This document shows, one piece after another, positions 1 to 7,113 of a stretch of DNA of 21,703 bases. The notes under the pieces are model-generated. The model searched no databases and had not been told where the DNA came from. It saw nothing but the letters and a program-made list of their open reading frames with translations. A program made the position numbers and the translations under genes. Within the stretch, counting starts at the first letter, position 1; each line of letters begins with the position of its first letter. This DNA is from an uncultured archaeon (GTDB lineage: Archaea > Nanobdellota > Nanobdellia > Woesearchaeales > ARS49), in NCBI GenBank assembly GCA_902385765.1, contig CABMGU010000062.1:1-21703 (forward strand), written 5' to 3'.

Positions 1-102
1 AAATTCAACAACATAGAAATCAACGAGCTAAGAGCAGTGTACAGAATACTAAAAAAACAATTCGAGCCCATAAAAACAACATTCGAAGAAGAAAACTACT
101 GA
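1..102 (+). CDS. C-terminal fragment of an unidentified protein
   Basis: An open frame runs in from the left edge for 33 codons and ends with TGA at 100-102. The visible tail is hydrophilic and charged (ending KTTFEEENY), with a predicted helical stretch around LRAVYRILKKQF. It overlaps the 3' end of the convergent beta-helix gene by seven bases. Too little is present to name a family; it is reported because the codons read cleanly to the stop and the codon choice resembles the neighbours. Confidence 0.5.
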   Translation, partial: KFNNIEINELRAVYRILKKQFEPIKTTFEEENY

Positions 103-1547
103 TTCCTTCTTATCAAGACACCGCAGATGACAATCAATAAAGCCAGGAGCAAAGTGTAAGTGCTGAATTCCGGCACAGGAGGGTCACCAGCAAGAGGAGA
201 GATAGTGACCGTATCTGCAGCCAGCAAATTAGCATAACCAGGAGCTGAACAATTCACATCCCAGTTAGAAACGCCTGCAGCAGAGAAAGTGCGGTTGTAT
301 TCATAGAATTTGCTGGTAGCATTGTAAGCCATTGCAAACGGACCGACAGGAGCCACCTGGAAAGTCACATTACAAGAAGCAAGAAGAATTGGATTTCCAT
401 TGGTAGCATTGCTGTAATTAGCAAAGAACTTGACCTGCTCATTCTCATATCTTGTCAGCGAATCAGTATCATCCCAAATGGTCAAGTTGGTGCCAGGACC
501 AGAAGCATAACCGCTGAAACCATCAACAGTGAAAGAGAGCACGCCATTCGAACAAGTGCGGCCACTGCAATCTAAAGGAGTACAAACAGAACCTGACTCT
601 ATGATGCTTTCAGCTGAATCAGAGAATTCCGAACTTTTGTAAATAACATAATTACTGCAGCTGGGAACAGCCAAACTGACACGAGCCATAGCGTTAAAAG
701 ATGCAGGCAAACCCGGGGAATTGACACTGACGTAATTATCGCCAATCTTGACATTGTTGTTCAAATCAGCATCGCGGACGTCAAGCGAGCTGTAATCCCA
801 CAAAATACCAGCCACGCCATTGGAGATTTCTGCGCTGGCAACATGGCTTAAATCAGGCACTGCTAAAGGATTAGAAAAGTCAGTGGTGAAGCCGTTGCTG
901 AAGTCAGCAAAGAAAGGAACGTCTTCACGGCATTCAACACCAGTTCCAGAAATACATCTGACGTCAGTGAAAATACTGCCCGGACCGGCATTCTGAATGT
1001 CAGAGATAATGTTCTCGCTGAAATCACATTCAGTAAAATGATTGCTGAAACTGGCCGGACCAATATCCAAACCGACATCACAACCAGCAACAGTGGTTGT
1101 TTGGAAGTCGCCATCAGCACTGTTATCGAGCTTTAGGCCGGTACTGCACGCGCCGCCTATATCGACATTTCTTATTTTTGGGCCAGAGGTCGGATCAATA
1201 AATATGCCTGTAGTGACATCGCTAATCATAGTATCATCAATCTCCACATTATTGCTGTTGGAAATGTTAATTCCTGTTTCAAACTGTGCAATATTGCAAT
1301 TTTTAATAATTATGTTGCTTCTGCCATTCATTTTGATAGCAGTGCCTGTAAACGCGCCAAATATGCCAAAACCTGCACAATCCAACGTGATGCTGTTGGC
1401 AAGGATAGTAAAACAGTCACCCGCAGTAGTTTCATTACCAGTCATTGTGTAACTGTTGGACAACGGACCGCAAACAGCAGAAACAAAGCTGGAGAGCAAT
1501 AGAACTAATAGAACTGAAAAAACAGCCAAAATCACCTTTTTTACCAT
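96..1547 (-). CDS. Secreted right-handed beta-helix protein with PEF-type C-terminal sorting tail
   Basis: A 483-aa protein with a clear signal peptide (MVKK followed by a hydrophobic core to about residue 24, ending FVSA). Residues about 45-210 contain short repeats such as IIIKNCNIAQFETGINISNS and NVEIDDTMISDV, typical of NosD/pectate-lyase-like parallel beta-helix surface proteins. A second part (about 210-450) has beta-sandwich-like segments and several possible N-glycosylation sequons. The last 27 residues have the three-part layout of an archaeal sorting signal: PVPEFS, one hydrophobic segment, then RRNQ. By analogy with PEF-CTERM proteins, an archaeosortase may process it and anchor it at the surface; no archaeosortase gene is in this window. 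Binding or enzymatic target unknown. Confidence 0.8.
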   Translation of the reverse strand: MVKKVILAVFSVLLVLLLSSFVSAVCGPLSNSYTMTGNETTAGDCFTILANSITLDCAGFGIFGAFTGTAIKMNGRSNIIIKNCNIAQFETGINISNSNNVEIDDTMISDVTTGIFIDPTSGPKIRNVDIGGACSTGLKLDNSADGDFQTTTVAGCDVGLDIGPASFSNHFTECDFSENIISDIQNAGPGSIFTDVRCISGTGVECREDVPFFADFSNGFTTDFSNPLAVPDLSHVASAEISNGVAGILWDYSSLDVRDADLNNNVKIGDNYVSVNSPGLPASFNAMARVSLAVPSCSNYVIYKSSEFSDSAESIIESGSVCTPLDCSGRTCSNGVLSFTVDGFSGYASGPGTNLTIWDDTDSLTRYENEQVKFFANYSNATNGNPILLASCNVTFQVAPVGPFAMAYNATSKFYEYNRTFSAAGVSNWDVNCSAPGYANLLAADTVTISPLAGDPPVPEFSTYTLLLALLIVICGVLIRRNQ

Positions 1548-1571
1548 CTACTCTAAAAAAGACAAAACTGA

Positions 1572-1579
1572 TATATAAA
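1572..1579 (-). promoter_or_regulatory. TATA box of the beta-helix gene
   Basis: On the minus strand TTTATATA starts 32 bases before the ATG at 1547, in an A/T-rich stretch squeezed between this gene and the stop of the kinase gene. The spacing implies a leaderless or nearly leaderless transcript. No Shine-Dalgarno is present. Confidence 0.6.
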
Positions 1580-1580
1580 T

Positions 1581-4307
1581 TTATTTAATTGAACCAAGAC
1601 GTTTTTCCGCTTCTGACCTGTCAACCATAGTCGGACCGTGCAGAGTAGGCGGCAGGTATTTCAGGGCTTTATCATAAAAGAGAACTGCGCTTTTGAAATC
1701 ACCACCCTTGAAAAATAATTTAGCTTTAGCGATATACATATTTCCCAACTGTTCACTTACATCAGCCAGAATTTCCCGCGGCAAGTCCAACTCCAAAGCC
1801 TTACGGTATAACTGTTCTGCCTGCTCGTCCTTTCCAGCACCTGAAAACGATTTTGCCCCAGCAACATATATCTTACATAACCATTCGTTAGCCACAGGAA
1901 TAAATTCCTGCTCCAATTTAAGCTCCAAAGAATCCCTGATATCCTTGTGAGCAGCTTTTAAATCCGGATTGCGCTTATTCTTTTCCCATCTGCCAAAATA
2001 AGCCATACCCCTCGTTAAGTAACCCAAAGCAAATCTTGGATTAATCTTTAAAGCTCTATCGCAATGTTCAACAGCGCCATCAAAATTACCTGCATCGTAG
2101 AGAATATCAGCGATGTTATTCAAAACATCATAATTGCCGGAATCAATTTTTAAAGCTTCCCTGTAATGTCTGACAGCCTCTTCCAAATTACCCATCTTTC
2201 TGAAAACAATGCCTAAATCATCATAAATGCCTGAAGAATCCTGTGTTGTAGGCGGATTCAATTCAAGAGCTCTCTTAAAATCAGCCACGGCAGCTTTAAA
2301 GAATTCTTCACGTTTTTTAGGGTCATTCTCCCGCTCCCCTAATTTTACATTAACAGTGGCCCGATTGGAAATCAAAACAAAAGTTTCCCCCCAAAAGTCA
2401 ATCATATAATTGGCAGTGTTCAAAGCTTTTTCATAATTCTTTGTTCCGGTATAGAAAGTTAATCTGGAGACCTGATTGCCATAACTCGGGTTTAATTCAG
2501 TGGCTTTCTTGATATCCTTTTCTGCTTCAGCAAATCTCTCCTTTTCAGGCCGAGTTTTATCGGCAAGCATGGCAAGGCTTCTCAAACCATAGTAATCACC
2601 TTTTTTCTTACCGCTTGAATTTTCAATAGCTTTGGTAAAGCACTCAATGCCTTTTTTAACATCATAGAATTCTTTAGGTATTTTTTTGAAGGTGAAGCCT
2701 TCAGCAGTTTTATTAAACCACAGCCCGGAATAGATGGTTCCAAGCAATTCATAAGCTTCGGCAAAAGACTCCTCCACCTGGATAATCTTTTCCAATGATT
2801 CAATAGCCTCACGGATATCCTGAACTCCGCCTTTCTCTAATTTAAACAAGGAAGCGCTGAACAAAGAGAAAACATTCTCTCCAACTCTCACGTCTTCGCC
2901 CAATTTTGCGCAGCGGCTATAAAGATTCATAAGCAGGCCCTTATCTTTTTTTACCAGCCTGGCAGCCTGGGCAGCGTAAAAAAGGGCTTTTGGATTTTCT
3001 GCACCTGTTCGCTGTTGGGCAACACTGTTCATCTCTTCAAAGGCTTTGACAGCTTCATCGCCTTCACCCTGTTCCATATGCAGCTGGCCTTTGGCAAAAT
3101 AAGCATCAAGAGAAAGAGGATCAATGCTGATAGCTTTTGTAATATACCTTAGAGCAGCTTGGGGACTGCCGCCGCGGGTGATGATTTCCGAAGCATATCC
3201 CAACTGCTCATTAGAAGAAAGCATCAAGCTCTCCAAATAAGCATCAACGTCCTTGATTAAATCAGCAACTGCCTGATAACGGTCTTTTGGCTTGGCAGCC
3301 AGGCACTTCATCACAATCCTGACCAGATTCCTGTCCTTAACGCCCCTTTCGTTCAGGGGGATAAGATTTCCCTTAATAATGGCATCCAGCGCCCGCGTTT
3401 GGTTGACCTGATTCCACGGACGGAATCTTTCCGTGCCAAATGAAATTTTAAAACAAAGCAGGTTGTAAAGCACACCGCCCAAAGCATAGACATCAGAGCG
3501 CTCATCAATAAGGTCAAGGTCGCCTCTGGCCTGTTCAGGAGACATATAAGTAACAGTGCCCATAACAGTGCCGTCCATAGTCAGCTGTTCGTTTATGACT
3601 TCAGTAATCCTTTCCATCTTTTCGGCAAACTTTTCGCCCTTGATTTTTACCAGGCCCCAGTCCATGACCAGAACTTCACCAAATTTACCAATCATAATGT
3701 TGTCAGGTTTAAGGTCGCGGTGAATAACACCCAGCGAATGAGCATAGTTCATCGCATCCAGGACATCACGGAAAATTCCAAGTCGCTTGCGCAAGGTGTA
3801 ACGCTGCTGATAATTCTCTTCGCTGGCGTACAGTTTCTCAACAATGTCCTTGAGCGATTCGCCACGGACAACAGCCATAGTAAAATAAGGCTTGCCCTCA
3901 GCATCAATGTTAAGAGGCTCAAGAATTGGCGGAATGTTGGGATGGAAAAGGTTGGCGTGAACCGTTGCTTCCCTGACAAAACGCTTGAGCGCATGCTGGT
4001 CAGTCATTTCCAAAACGCGTTTGAGGGCTACTTCCCTGCCGCAGCTGGTTTCCCGCGCCTTCAAAACCTCACCCATACCGCCTTTGCCTAAACGCGAAAT
4101 TCTTTCATATTGCCTGACAGCTGTTCCGGTAAAAGTCTCACCAGCCGGCTTTGGCTCTTTTTGAGTTTCTTCAACGTAAAAAGTTTCAGCGTCTTTTTTA
4201 GCCTGAGCCTGATGAAAGCTTTTGACTGATTCGGTCTGGAAAGCCCTGAGAAGGTCACCTAAGTCTTTTTCTGCCTCACCCATACCATTGATATCAATTT
4301 CGGACAT
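1581..4307 (-). CDS. Serine/threonine protein kinase with C-terminal TPR array
   Basis: About 908 aa. Numbered from a GTG nine bases further upstream (4316), the kinase domain spans about 70-355: glycine loop GKGGMG 77-82, VALK lysine 99, candidate helix-C glutamate 116, HRDLKPDN 199-206, DWG (variant of DFG) 219-221, and SPE 259-261. All catalytic residues are present, so the kinase should be active. Residues about 365-905 hold many TPR-like helical pairs (for example AVRHYREALKIDSGNYDV), probably a protein-binding scaffold. No membrane segment is seen, so it should be cytoplasmic. The layout is like bacterial Hanks-type (PknB-like) kinases rather than archaeal RIO or Bud32 kinases, which suggests ancient transfer. 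I prefer the ATG at 4307 because GTGAT, the alternative GTG start itself, lies at SD distance before it. Confidence 0.9.
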   Translation of the reverse strand: MSEIDINGMGEAEKDLGDLLRAFQTESVKSFHQAQAKKDAETFYVEETQKEPKPAGETFTGTAVRQYERISRLGKGGMGEVLKARETSCGREVALKRVLEMTDQHALKRFVREATVHANLFHPNIPPILEPLNIDAEGKPYFTMAVVRGESLKDIVEKLYASEENYQQRYTLRKRLGIFRDVLDAMNYAHSLGVIHRDLKPDNIMIGKFGEVLVMDWGLVKIKGEKFAEKMERITEVINEQLTMDGTVMGTVTYMSPEQARGDLDLIDERSDVYALGGVLYNLLCFKISFGTERFRPWNQVNQTRALDAIIKGNLIPLNERGVKDRNLVRIVMKCLAAKPKDRYQAVADLIKDVDAYLESLMLSSNEQLGYASEIITRGGSPQAALRYITKAISIDPLSLDAYFAKGQLHMEQGEGDEAVKAFEEMNSVAQQRTGAENPKALFYAAQAARLVKKDKGLLMNLYSRCAKLGEDVRVGENVFSLFSASLFKLEKGGVQDIREAIESLEKIIQVEESFAEAYELLGTIYSGLWFNKTAEGFTFKKIPKEFYDVKKGIECFTKAIENSSGKKKGDYYGLRSLAMLADKTRPEKERFAEAEKDIKKATELNPSYGNQVSRLTFYTGTKNYEKALNTANYMIDFWGETFVLISNRATVNVKLGERENDPKKREEFFKAAVADFKRALELNPPTTQDSSGIYDDLGIVFRKMGNLEEAVRHYREALKIDSGNYDVLNNIADILYDAGNFDGAVEHCDRALKINPRFALGYLTRGMAYFGRWEKNKRNPDLKAAHKDIRDSLELKLEQEFIPVANEWLCKIYVAGAKSFSGAGKDEQAEQLYRKALELDLPREILADVSEQLGNMYIAKAKLFFKGGDFKSAVLFYDKALKYLPPTLHGPTMVDRSEAEKRLGSIK

Positions 4308-4350
4308 TTCAATCACTTTTGTTACTATTGAATAGTAAAAGAAATGACCT

Positions 4351-4359
4351 TATTTAAAC
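4351..4359 (-). promoter_or_regulatory. Putative TATA box of the kinase gene
   Basis: GTTTAAATA on the minus strand lies about 50 bases before the ATG at 4307. This predicts a transcript start near 4329 and a leader of roughly 20 bases containing AAGTGAT as a weak Shine-Dalgarno. A second A/T run (CTATATATAG) lies a little further upstream and could be used instead. Confidence 0.4.
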
Positions 4360-4387
4360 TTTACCTATATATAGCTTAAGAATAAGC

Positions 4388-5071
4388 TTACCTGAACCCT
4401 CTTGACTGGTAATGCTCAAGAACAGTGATTCTATCACAGACGATGTCACTCACAGCATAATGCTGGCGCTGGACAACAGGGTCAATCCTAAAATCCTGAA
4501 CATTAAGCTTAGTGCAAGGATACAATTTATTGCTCTCAGGACGCCAGGCGTCATAAAAGCCCACCTTTATCTCAACCTCAGACTCCTTATCCCAGTCATC
4601 CAGAAACTTCAGGGAGTAATAAATGCTTTCAGTAAAGCCCTCAGCAATAACCTTGCCGTTAGGGGTAATAGCAACAATATGACTGAAAGAATCCGGAACA
4701 ACCTTAACCTTCTGAGTCTGGTCAATCCACCAGGCATCATCACCTCTTGATGAGAATAAAGGAATGCCATCCTTGTCAGAAATGCCACCCTTCAACTCCA
4801 ACAGGAAAGTTGAGAAAGAACCGGTAGCAAAGAAGTTCCTGCCTAAAATGTACAGGTCAGGAGACTCGTAATTAAACGGGTTTTGATTCTTGCAAAACAT
4901 ATTATCAGGACACTGCTGGCAGTTGCCGGTATCACCGCACACGTACTCACCGTGATTGGCAGGACAGGAATGCCAGTAATGGCAGTCTGCAATGTACTTG
5001 CCGGTGTACGTCAGGCTAACAAGAGCTGCCAAAGTAACGAATATGAAAACCGAAACAGGAAAGCACTTCAT
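4388..5071 (-). CDS. Membrane-anchored or secreted Cys-rich protein, unknown function
   Basis: 227 aa starting MKCFPVSVFIF, a signal peptide or N-terminal anchor to about residue 20. A compact Cys-rich segment follows with cysteines near 30, 36, 45, 51, 54 and 60, spaced like a small disulfide-bonded knot or EGF-like module. The rest is a mixed beta domain with aromatic patches (DAWWIDQ, GFYDAWRP) and two more cysteines near the C-terminus. No family recognised; an extracellular role is inferred. A GTG at 5095 would add eight residues in front of the signal, but the ATG at 5071 overlaps the stop of the preceding micro-ORF (ATGA), which favours the shorter form. The kinase gene follows on the same strand after about 70 bases. 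Confidence 0.7.
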   Translation of the reverse strand: MKCFPVSVFIFVTLAALVSLTYTGKYIADCHYWHSCPANHGEYVCGDTGNCQQCPDNMFCKNQNPFNYESPDLYILGRNFFATGSFSTFLLELKGGISDKDGIPLFSSRGDDAWWIDQTQKVKVVPDSFSHIVAITPNGKVIAEGFTESIYYSLKFLDDWDKESEVEIKVGFYDAWRPESNKLYPCTKLNVQDFRIDPVVQRQHYAVSDIVCDRITVLEHYQSRGFR

Positions 5072-5115
5072 TTCTTCTTCTTTGGCTTTCCGCACTTACC
5101 GCAAGACACAGACAT
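5068..5115 (-). CDS. Micro-ORF with CxxC motif, coupled to the next gene
   Basis: Fifteen codons read MSVSCGKCGKPKKKK and stop with TGA that overlaps the ATG of the Cys-rich membrane protein (ATGA). AGAGGTG (5116-5122) precedes it. Because that SD touches the ATG, translation may instead begin at the GTG two codons in, giving a 13-residue peptide. The CGKCGK knuckle with a basic tail looks like half of a zinc site and could bind RNA or metal as a dimer. Alternatively it is only a translational leader for the downstream gene. The TATA box, SD and ATGA overlap make translation plausible; function is unknown. Confidence 0.5.
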   Translation of the reverse strand: MSVSCGKCGKPKKKK

Positions 5116-5144
5116 CACCTCTGACACGATAGTGTTAGAATGAG

Positions 5145-5152
5145 AATAAAAA
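5145..5152 (-). promoter_or_regulatory. TATA box for the micro-ORF and Cys-rich gene
   Basis: TTTTTATT on the minus strand predicts a transcript start near 5122, just before the SD AGAGGTG. A perfect short inverted repeat, ACAC-GATA-GTGT (5124-5135), lies between the box and the predicted start and could be an operator. Confidence 0.4.
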
Positions 5153-5157
5153 GGTTT

Positions 5158-5224
5158 TGCATAACGAACAATAAGAGACTCCTCACTCTGCGCTCTGAAG
5201 TCCCTTCAGGCGTGCGAGTTCGTC
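5158..5224 (+). repeat. Intergenic hairpin repeat, copy A
   Basis: A 67-base element that begins TGCATAACGAAC and ends GAGTTCGTC. The outer ends pair (ACGAAC with GTTCGT). Inside is a hairpin (5190-5215) with arms GCGCTCTGAAG and CTTCAGGCGTGC around a TCC loop. The second full copy at 8157-8225 has a different stem sequence that still pairs, so the fold appears conserved. It sits just upstream of the Bro-N promoter. Confidence 0.75.
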
Positions 5225-5241
5225 AGAAATATGGAAAAAAC

Positions 5242-5312
5242 CACTGGACAAACCGGAAAGTTTACAGGACGAGAGAAAAAGCCACTGGACAAGTGCGCGT
5301 GAGATTTATAAA
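5242..5312 (+). promoter_or_regulatory. Bro-N promoter with two CACTGGACA boxes and a palindromic operator
   Basis: CACTGGACA occurs at 5242-5250 and 5283-5291. CCGGAAAGTTTACAGG (5253-5268), an imperfect inverted repeat, follows the first box after two bases. The TATA box TTTATAAA (5305-5312) starts 30 bases before the ATG at 5335. The same building blocks recur before the genes at 9165 and 16937. Confidence 0.65.
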
Positions 5313-5334
5313 GGCGAAAACTTCCAATGCCCAT

Positions 5335-6168
5335 ATGAACAAAGCACTCGTAGTATTCCAAGACAAGAAGATAAGAAGGATTTGGCACGATAATGAATGG
5401 TATTTCTCAGTGGTAGACGTTGTTGAAGCACTTACAGACAGCCCGAACCCAAGAAACTATTGGAATATGCTTAAAGCAAGGGAATCAGAGAACGGAATTG
5501 AACTGTACACGTTTTGTGTACAGTTGAAATTACCTGCAGAAGATGGAAAATTAAGAGAAACAGACTGCGCCAATACTAAATCACTGTTCAGAATAATCCA
5601 ATCAATACCCTCTCCCAAGGCAGAACCCTTCAAGCTATGGCTTGCACAAGTCGGATACGAACGGATTGAAGAAATCCAGGACCCGGAACTAGCCCAAAAC
5701 AGAGTCAAACAATACTACGAACTCAAAGGATACCCAAAAGACTGGATAGACAAAAGGCTAAGAGGCATAGCAATAAGGCAGGAACTCACAGACGAATGGA
5801 AAAACAGGGAAGTCACAGAAGAAAAAGACTTCGCAATACTCACAAACGAGATAACCAAAGCAACATTCGGAAAAACAGTCCAGGAATACAAACAGTTCAA
5901 AAAAATACAGAACCAGAACCTGCGAGACCATATGACTGACTGGGAGCTCATCCTCACAATGGTCGGCGAAAAAGCCACCACAGACATCACAATCGCAAAA
6001 GACTCAAAAGGGCTAGAACAATGCAAAGACTCAGCACAAGAAGGCGGACAAATAGCACACAACACACGAACAGAAATAGAACAAAAAACAGGCAAATCCT
6101 TAGTATCAAAAGAGAACTATATTGGCATAACTGAGAAAAAGAAGCTAAAACACGATGAAAAACGCTAG
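5335..6168 (+). CDS. Bro-N domain protein, DinD/antirepressor-like
   Basis: 277 aa from the ATG at 5335. The N-terminal part (about 5-110, IRRIWHDNEWYFSVVDVVEA) matches the Bro-N DNA-binding domain of phage and baculovirus antirepressors. The C-terminal part (about 185-265: LRDHMTDWELILTMVGEKAT, then GGQIAHNTRTEIEQKTGKSL) resembles the conserved C-terminal region of DinD/Bro-like proteins. It probably binds DNA and may be a regulator or a damage- or phage-responsive factor. The frame is open upstream to 5140, but a TATA box lies 30 bases before 5335, so the upstream codons are untranslated promoter and repeat sequence. Its 3' end overlaps the antitoxin-like gene. Shared promoter boxes make it a candidate regulator of the island, which is inference. 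Confidence 0.8.
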   Translation: MNKALVVFQDKKIRRIWHDNEWYFSVVDVVEALTDSPNPRNYWNMLKARESENGIELYTFCVQLKLPAEDGKLRETDCANTKSLFRIIQSIPSPKAEPFKLWLAQVGYERIEEIQDPELAQNRVKQYYELKGYPKDWIDKRLRGIAIRQELTDEWKNREVTEEKDFAILTNEITKATFGKTVQEYKQFKKIQNQNLRDHMTDWELILTMVGEKATTDITIAKDSKGLEQCKDSAQEGGQIAHNTRTEIEQKTGKSLVSKENYIGITEKKKLKHDEKR

Positions 6169-6274
6169 AAAGGAATTGGAAGACTTCACAAAAGAAAGCA
6201 CATTCACAGAAGAAGACGCGCTGAAGCGGGGAACAGAAATGAGCAGAAAAATAGCCAGGCGCCTGAGGAAATAA
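6155..6274 (+). CDS. Antitoxin-like miniprotein (VapB C-terminal type)
   Basis: 39 aa: MKNARKELEDFTKESTF followed by TEEDALKRGTEMSRKIARR. The segment F-T-E-E-D-A-L-x-x-G followed by a basic helix resembles the toxin-binding tail of archaeal VapB-type antitoxins, but the N-terminal DNA-binding part is missing or very short. The ATG lies inside the last codons of the Bro-N gene (14-base overlap), so translation is probably coupled. The next ATG comes immediately after the TAA, where a toxin gene would be expected, but that frame stops after 11 codons. It may be an orphan antitoxin or the remnant of a toxin-antitoxin pair. Confidence 0.5.
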   Translation: MKNARKELEDFTKESTFTEEDALKRGTEMSRKIARRLRK

Positions 6275-6310
6275 ATGGAAGTGATATTGGAAGCGCAAAA
6301 AGGTTTCTGA
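6275..6310 (+). pseudogene. Possible truncated toxin start (VapC-like stub)
   Basis: An ATG directly abutting the TAA of the antitoxin-like gene opens a frame reading MEVILEAQKGF and then stops. The first residues resemble the opening strand of a PIN-domain toxin (M-x-V-V-L-D-[TA]-N), where D and N would be active-site positions; here they read E and Q. The stub is short, so this is only a suggestion based on position and the first strand. Confidence 0.25.
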
Positions 6311-6326
6311 GAAGTGGTTGCAAAGA

Positions 6327-6334
6327 TTTAAATA
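6327..6334 (+). promoter_or_regulatory. TATA box of the zinc-ribbon gene at 6357
   Basis: TTTAAATA starts exactly 30 bases before the ATG at 6357, predicting a leaderless transcript. There is no CACTGGACA box here. Confidence 0.6.
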
Positions 6335-6356
6335 ATTAAGAAAAATTGGAAATGAT

Positions 6357-6767
6357 ATGGCAGCATACCCAGTAGCGTGTTCAGGTTGCGGAAAACAAGT
6401 TTACGCACCATTCAAGTCATCAGGCAAACCACTTTATTGCACGGCGTGTGAAATAGGAAAAAATGATATGACCAAATCGCCTTATATGTTGAACCTTATC
6501 GCGTTTCTGACAGAAAAACTCGGAGCTGTAAAAGCAGTGCGCGCAGGACCGCTTGAATGCCAGATACTATCACAAGATAAAAAAGGCGCAAAAATCATCT
6601 GCAAAATCGCGTGGACACCAAAAGATGCAGAGCTGATTACACTTCCCATAATCGCAATTGCACACATAACAAAAGTTGACCCGTCAGCTGAAGAATTCGT
6701 AATAGAGTTCACTGAAGAGAACGGCGTTGAAGCAGGCGTTCCAAACGCGCCAGTACAAAGGTTCTAA
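6357..6767 (+). CDS. Zinc-ribbon protein of unknown function
   Basis: 136 aa. The N-terminus carries a four-Cys zinc ribbon: CSGC at 8-11 and CTAC near 28-31, separated by QVYAPFKSSGKPLY. This is the CxxC-x(n)-PFK-x(n)-YCxxC pattern of short archaeal and bacterial zinc ribbons. The remaining hundred residues form a predicted alpha/beta domain with a strand-rich core (AKIICKIAWTP, LITLPIIAIAHI) and an acidic C-terminus. No family recognised. It has its own leaderless promoter and precedes a partial copy of the intergenic repeat. A nucleic-acid-binding role is likely for the ribbon, but this is inferred. Confidence 0.65.
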   Translation: MAAYPVACSGCGKQVYAPFKSSGKPLYCTACEIGKNDMTKSPYMLNLIAFLTEKLGAVKAVRAGPLECQILSQDKKGAKIICKIAWTPKDAELITLPIIAIAHITKVDPSAEEFVIEFTEENGVEAGVPNAPVQRF

Positions 6768-6776
6768 ACTATAATC

Positions 6777-6802
6777 TGCATAACGGACGATAAGACACTC
6801 CT
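6777..6802 (+). repeat. Intergenic repeat, left-end copy only
   Basis: These 26 bases match the left end of the hairpin repeat at 5158 and 8157 with only three or four differences (TGCATAACGGAC, then ACACTCCT). The hairpin and right end are absent. It begins nine bases after the stop of the zinc-ribbon gene, and the flank GGACAAAC just downstream also occurs next to the full copies, as expected for an internal deletion. Confidence 0.65.
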
Positions 6803-6867
6803 TGCGGACAAACGTGAAAGAATTACAAGATTCTGGCTAAAACAAAAAAAAACATTACAGATGACGA

Positions 6868-6900
6868 CGGAAATATTACCGGTTTTTCATCGATAAAAAT
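6868..6900 (+). promoter_or_regulatory. Promoter region of the DUF4258/DUF2283 pair with palindrome
   Basis: CGGAAATATTACCGG (6868-6882) is a near-perfect inverted repeat related to the ones at 5253, 9062 and 16855. A weak TATA-like run GATAAAAAT follows (6892-6900), about 30-35 bases before the GTG at 6928. The word CGATAAAAAT also occurs at 9089, in the intergenic region before the 37-aa gene. Confidence 0.45.
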
Positions 6901-6927
6901 GTTAATAATTTTTACTACTATAGGCCT

Positions 6928-7110
6928 GTGCAAATCATATACTCAGAACACGCGAAAATAAGAATGAAACAAAGAGCCATAACTGAATTAGAAGTTGAAC
7001 ACATACTTCGATATCCTCAGCAAATCATCAAATCATTCGACGGAACACAGGAAGCAGCCGGAGAAATAAACAACAGAACGATCAGAGTAAAGATAATAAC
7101 CGTGATGTAA
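6928..7110 (+). CDS. DUF4258 family protein, putative toxin, probably shortened
   Basis: 60 aa from a GTG start. IIYSEHAKIRMKQRAITELE carries the H-x3-R-x3-R pattern of DUF4258, a small RelE/HigB-like fold often found beside DUF2283. In typical members the final two strands are joined by about ten residues (RV-x(~10)-KIxVITV); here NRTIRV runs directly into KIITVM and stop. That suggests an in-frame internal deletion and perhaps loss of toxicity. The DUF2283 gene starts three bases downstream, so the two are cotranscribed. Toxin function for this pair is a family-level prediction, not shown here. Confidence 0.6.
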   Translation: MQIIYSEHAKIRMKQRAITELEVEHILRYPQQIIKSFDGTQEAAGEINNRTIRVKIITVM

Positions 7111-7113
7111 AAC

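Noticed and set aside
5072..5095. GTG start of the Cys-rich protein at 5095
   Set aside because: It would put a charged stretch in front of the signal peptide and ignores the ATGA overlap with the SD-bearing micro-ORF.
5140..5334. Upstream extension of the Bro-N gene (65 codons)
   Set aside because: It would translate through the hairpin repeat, both CACTGGACA boxes and the TATA box. The spacing supports the ATG at 5335.
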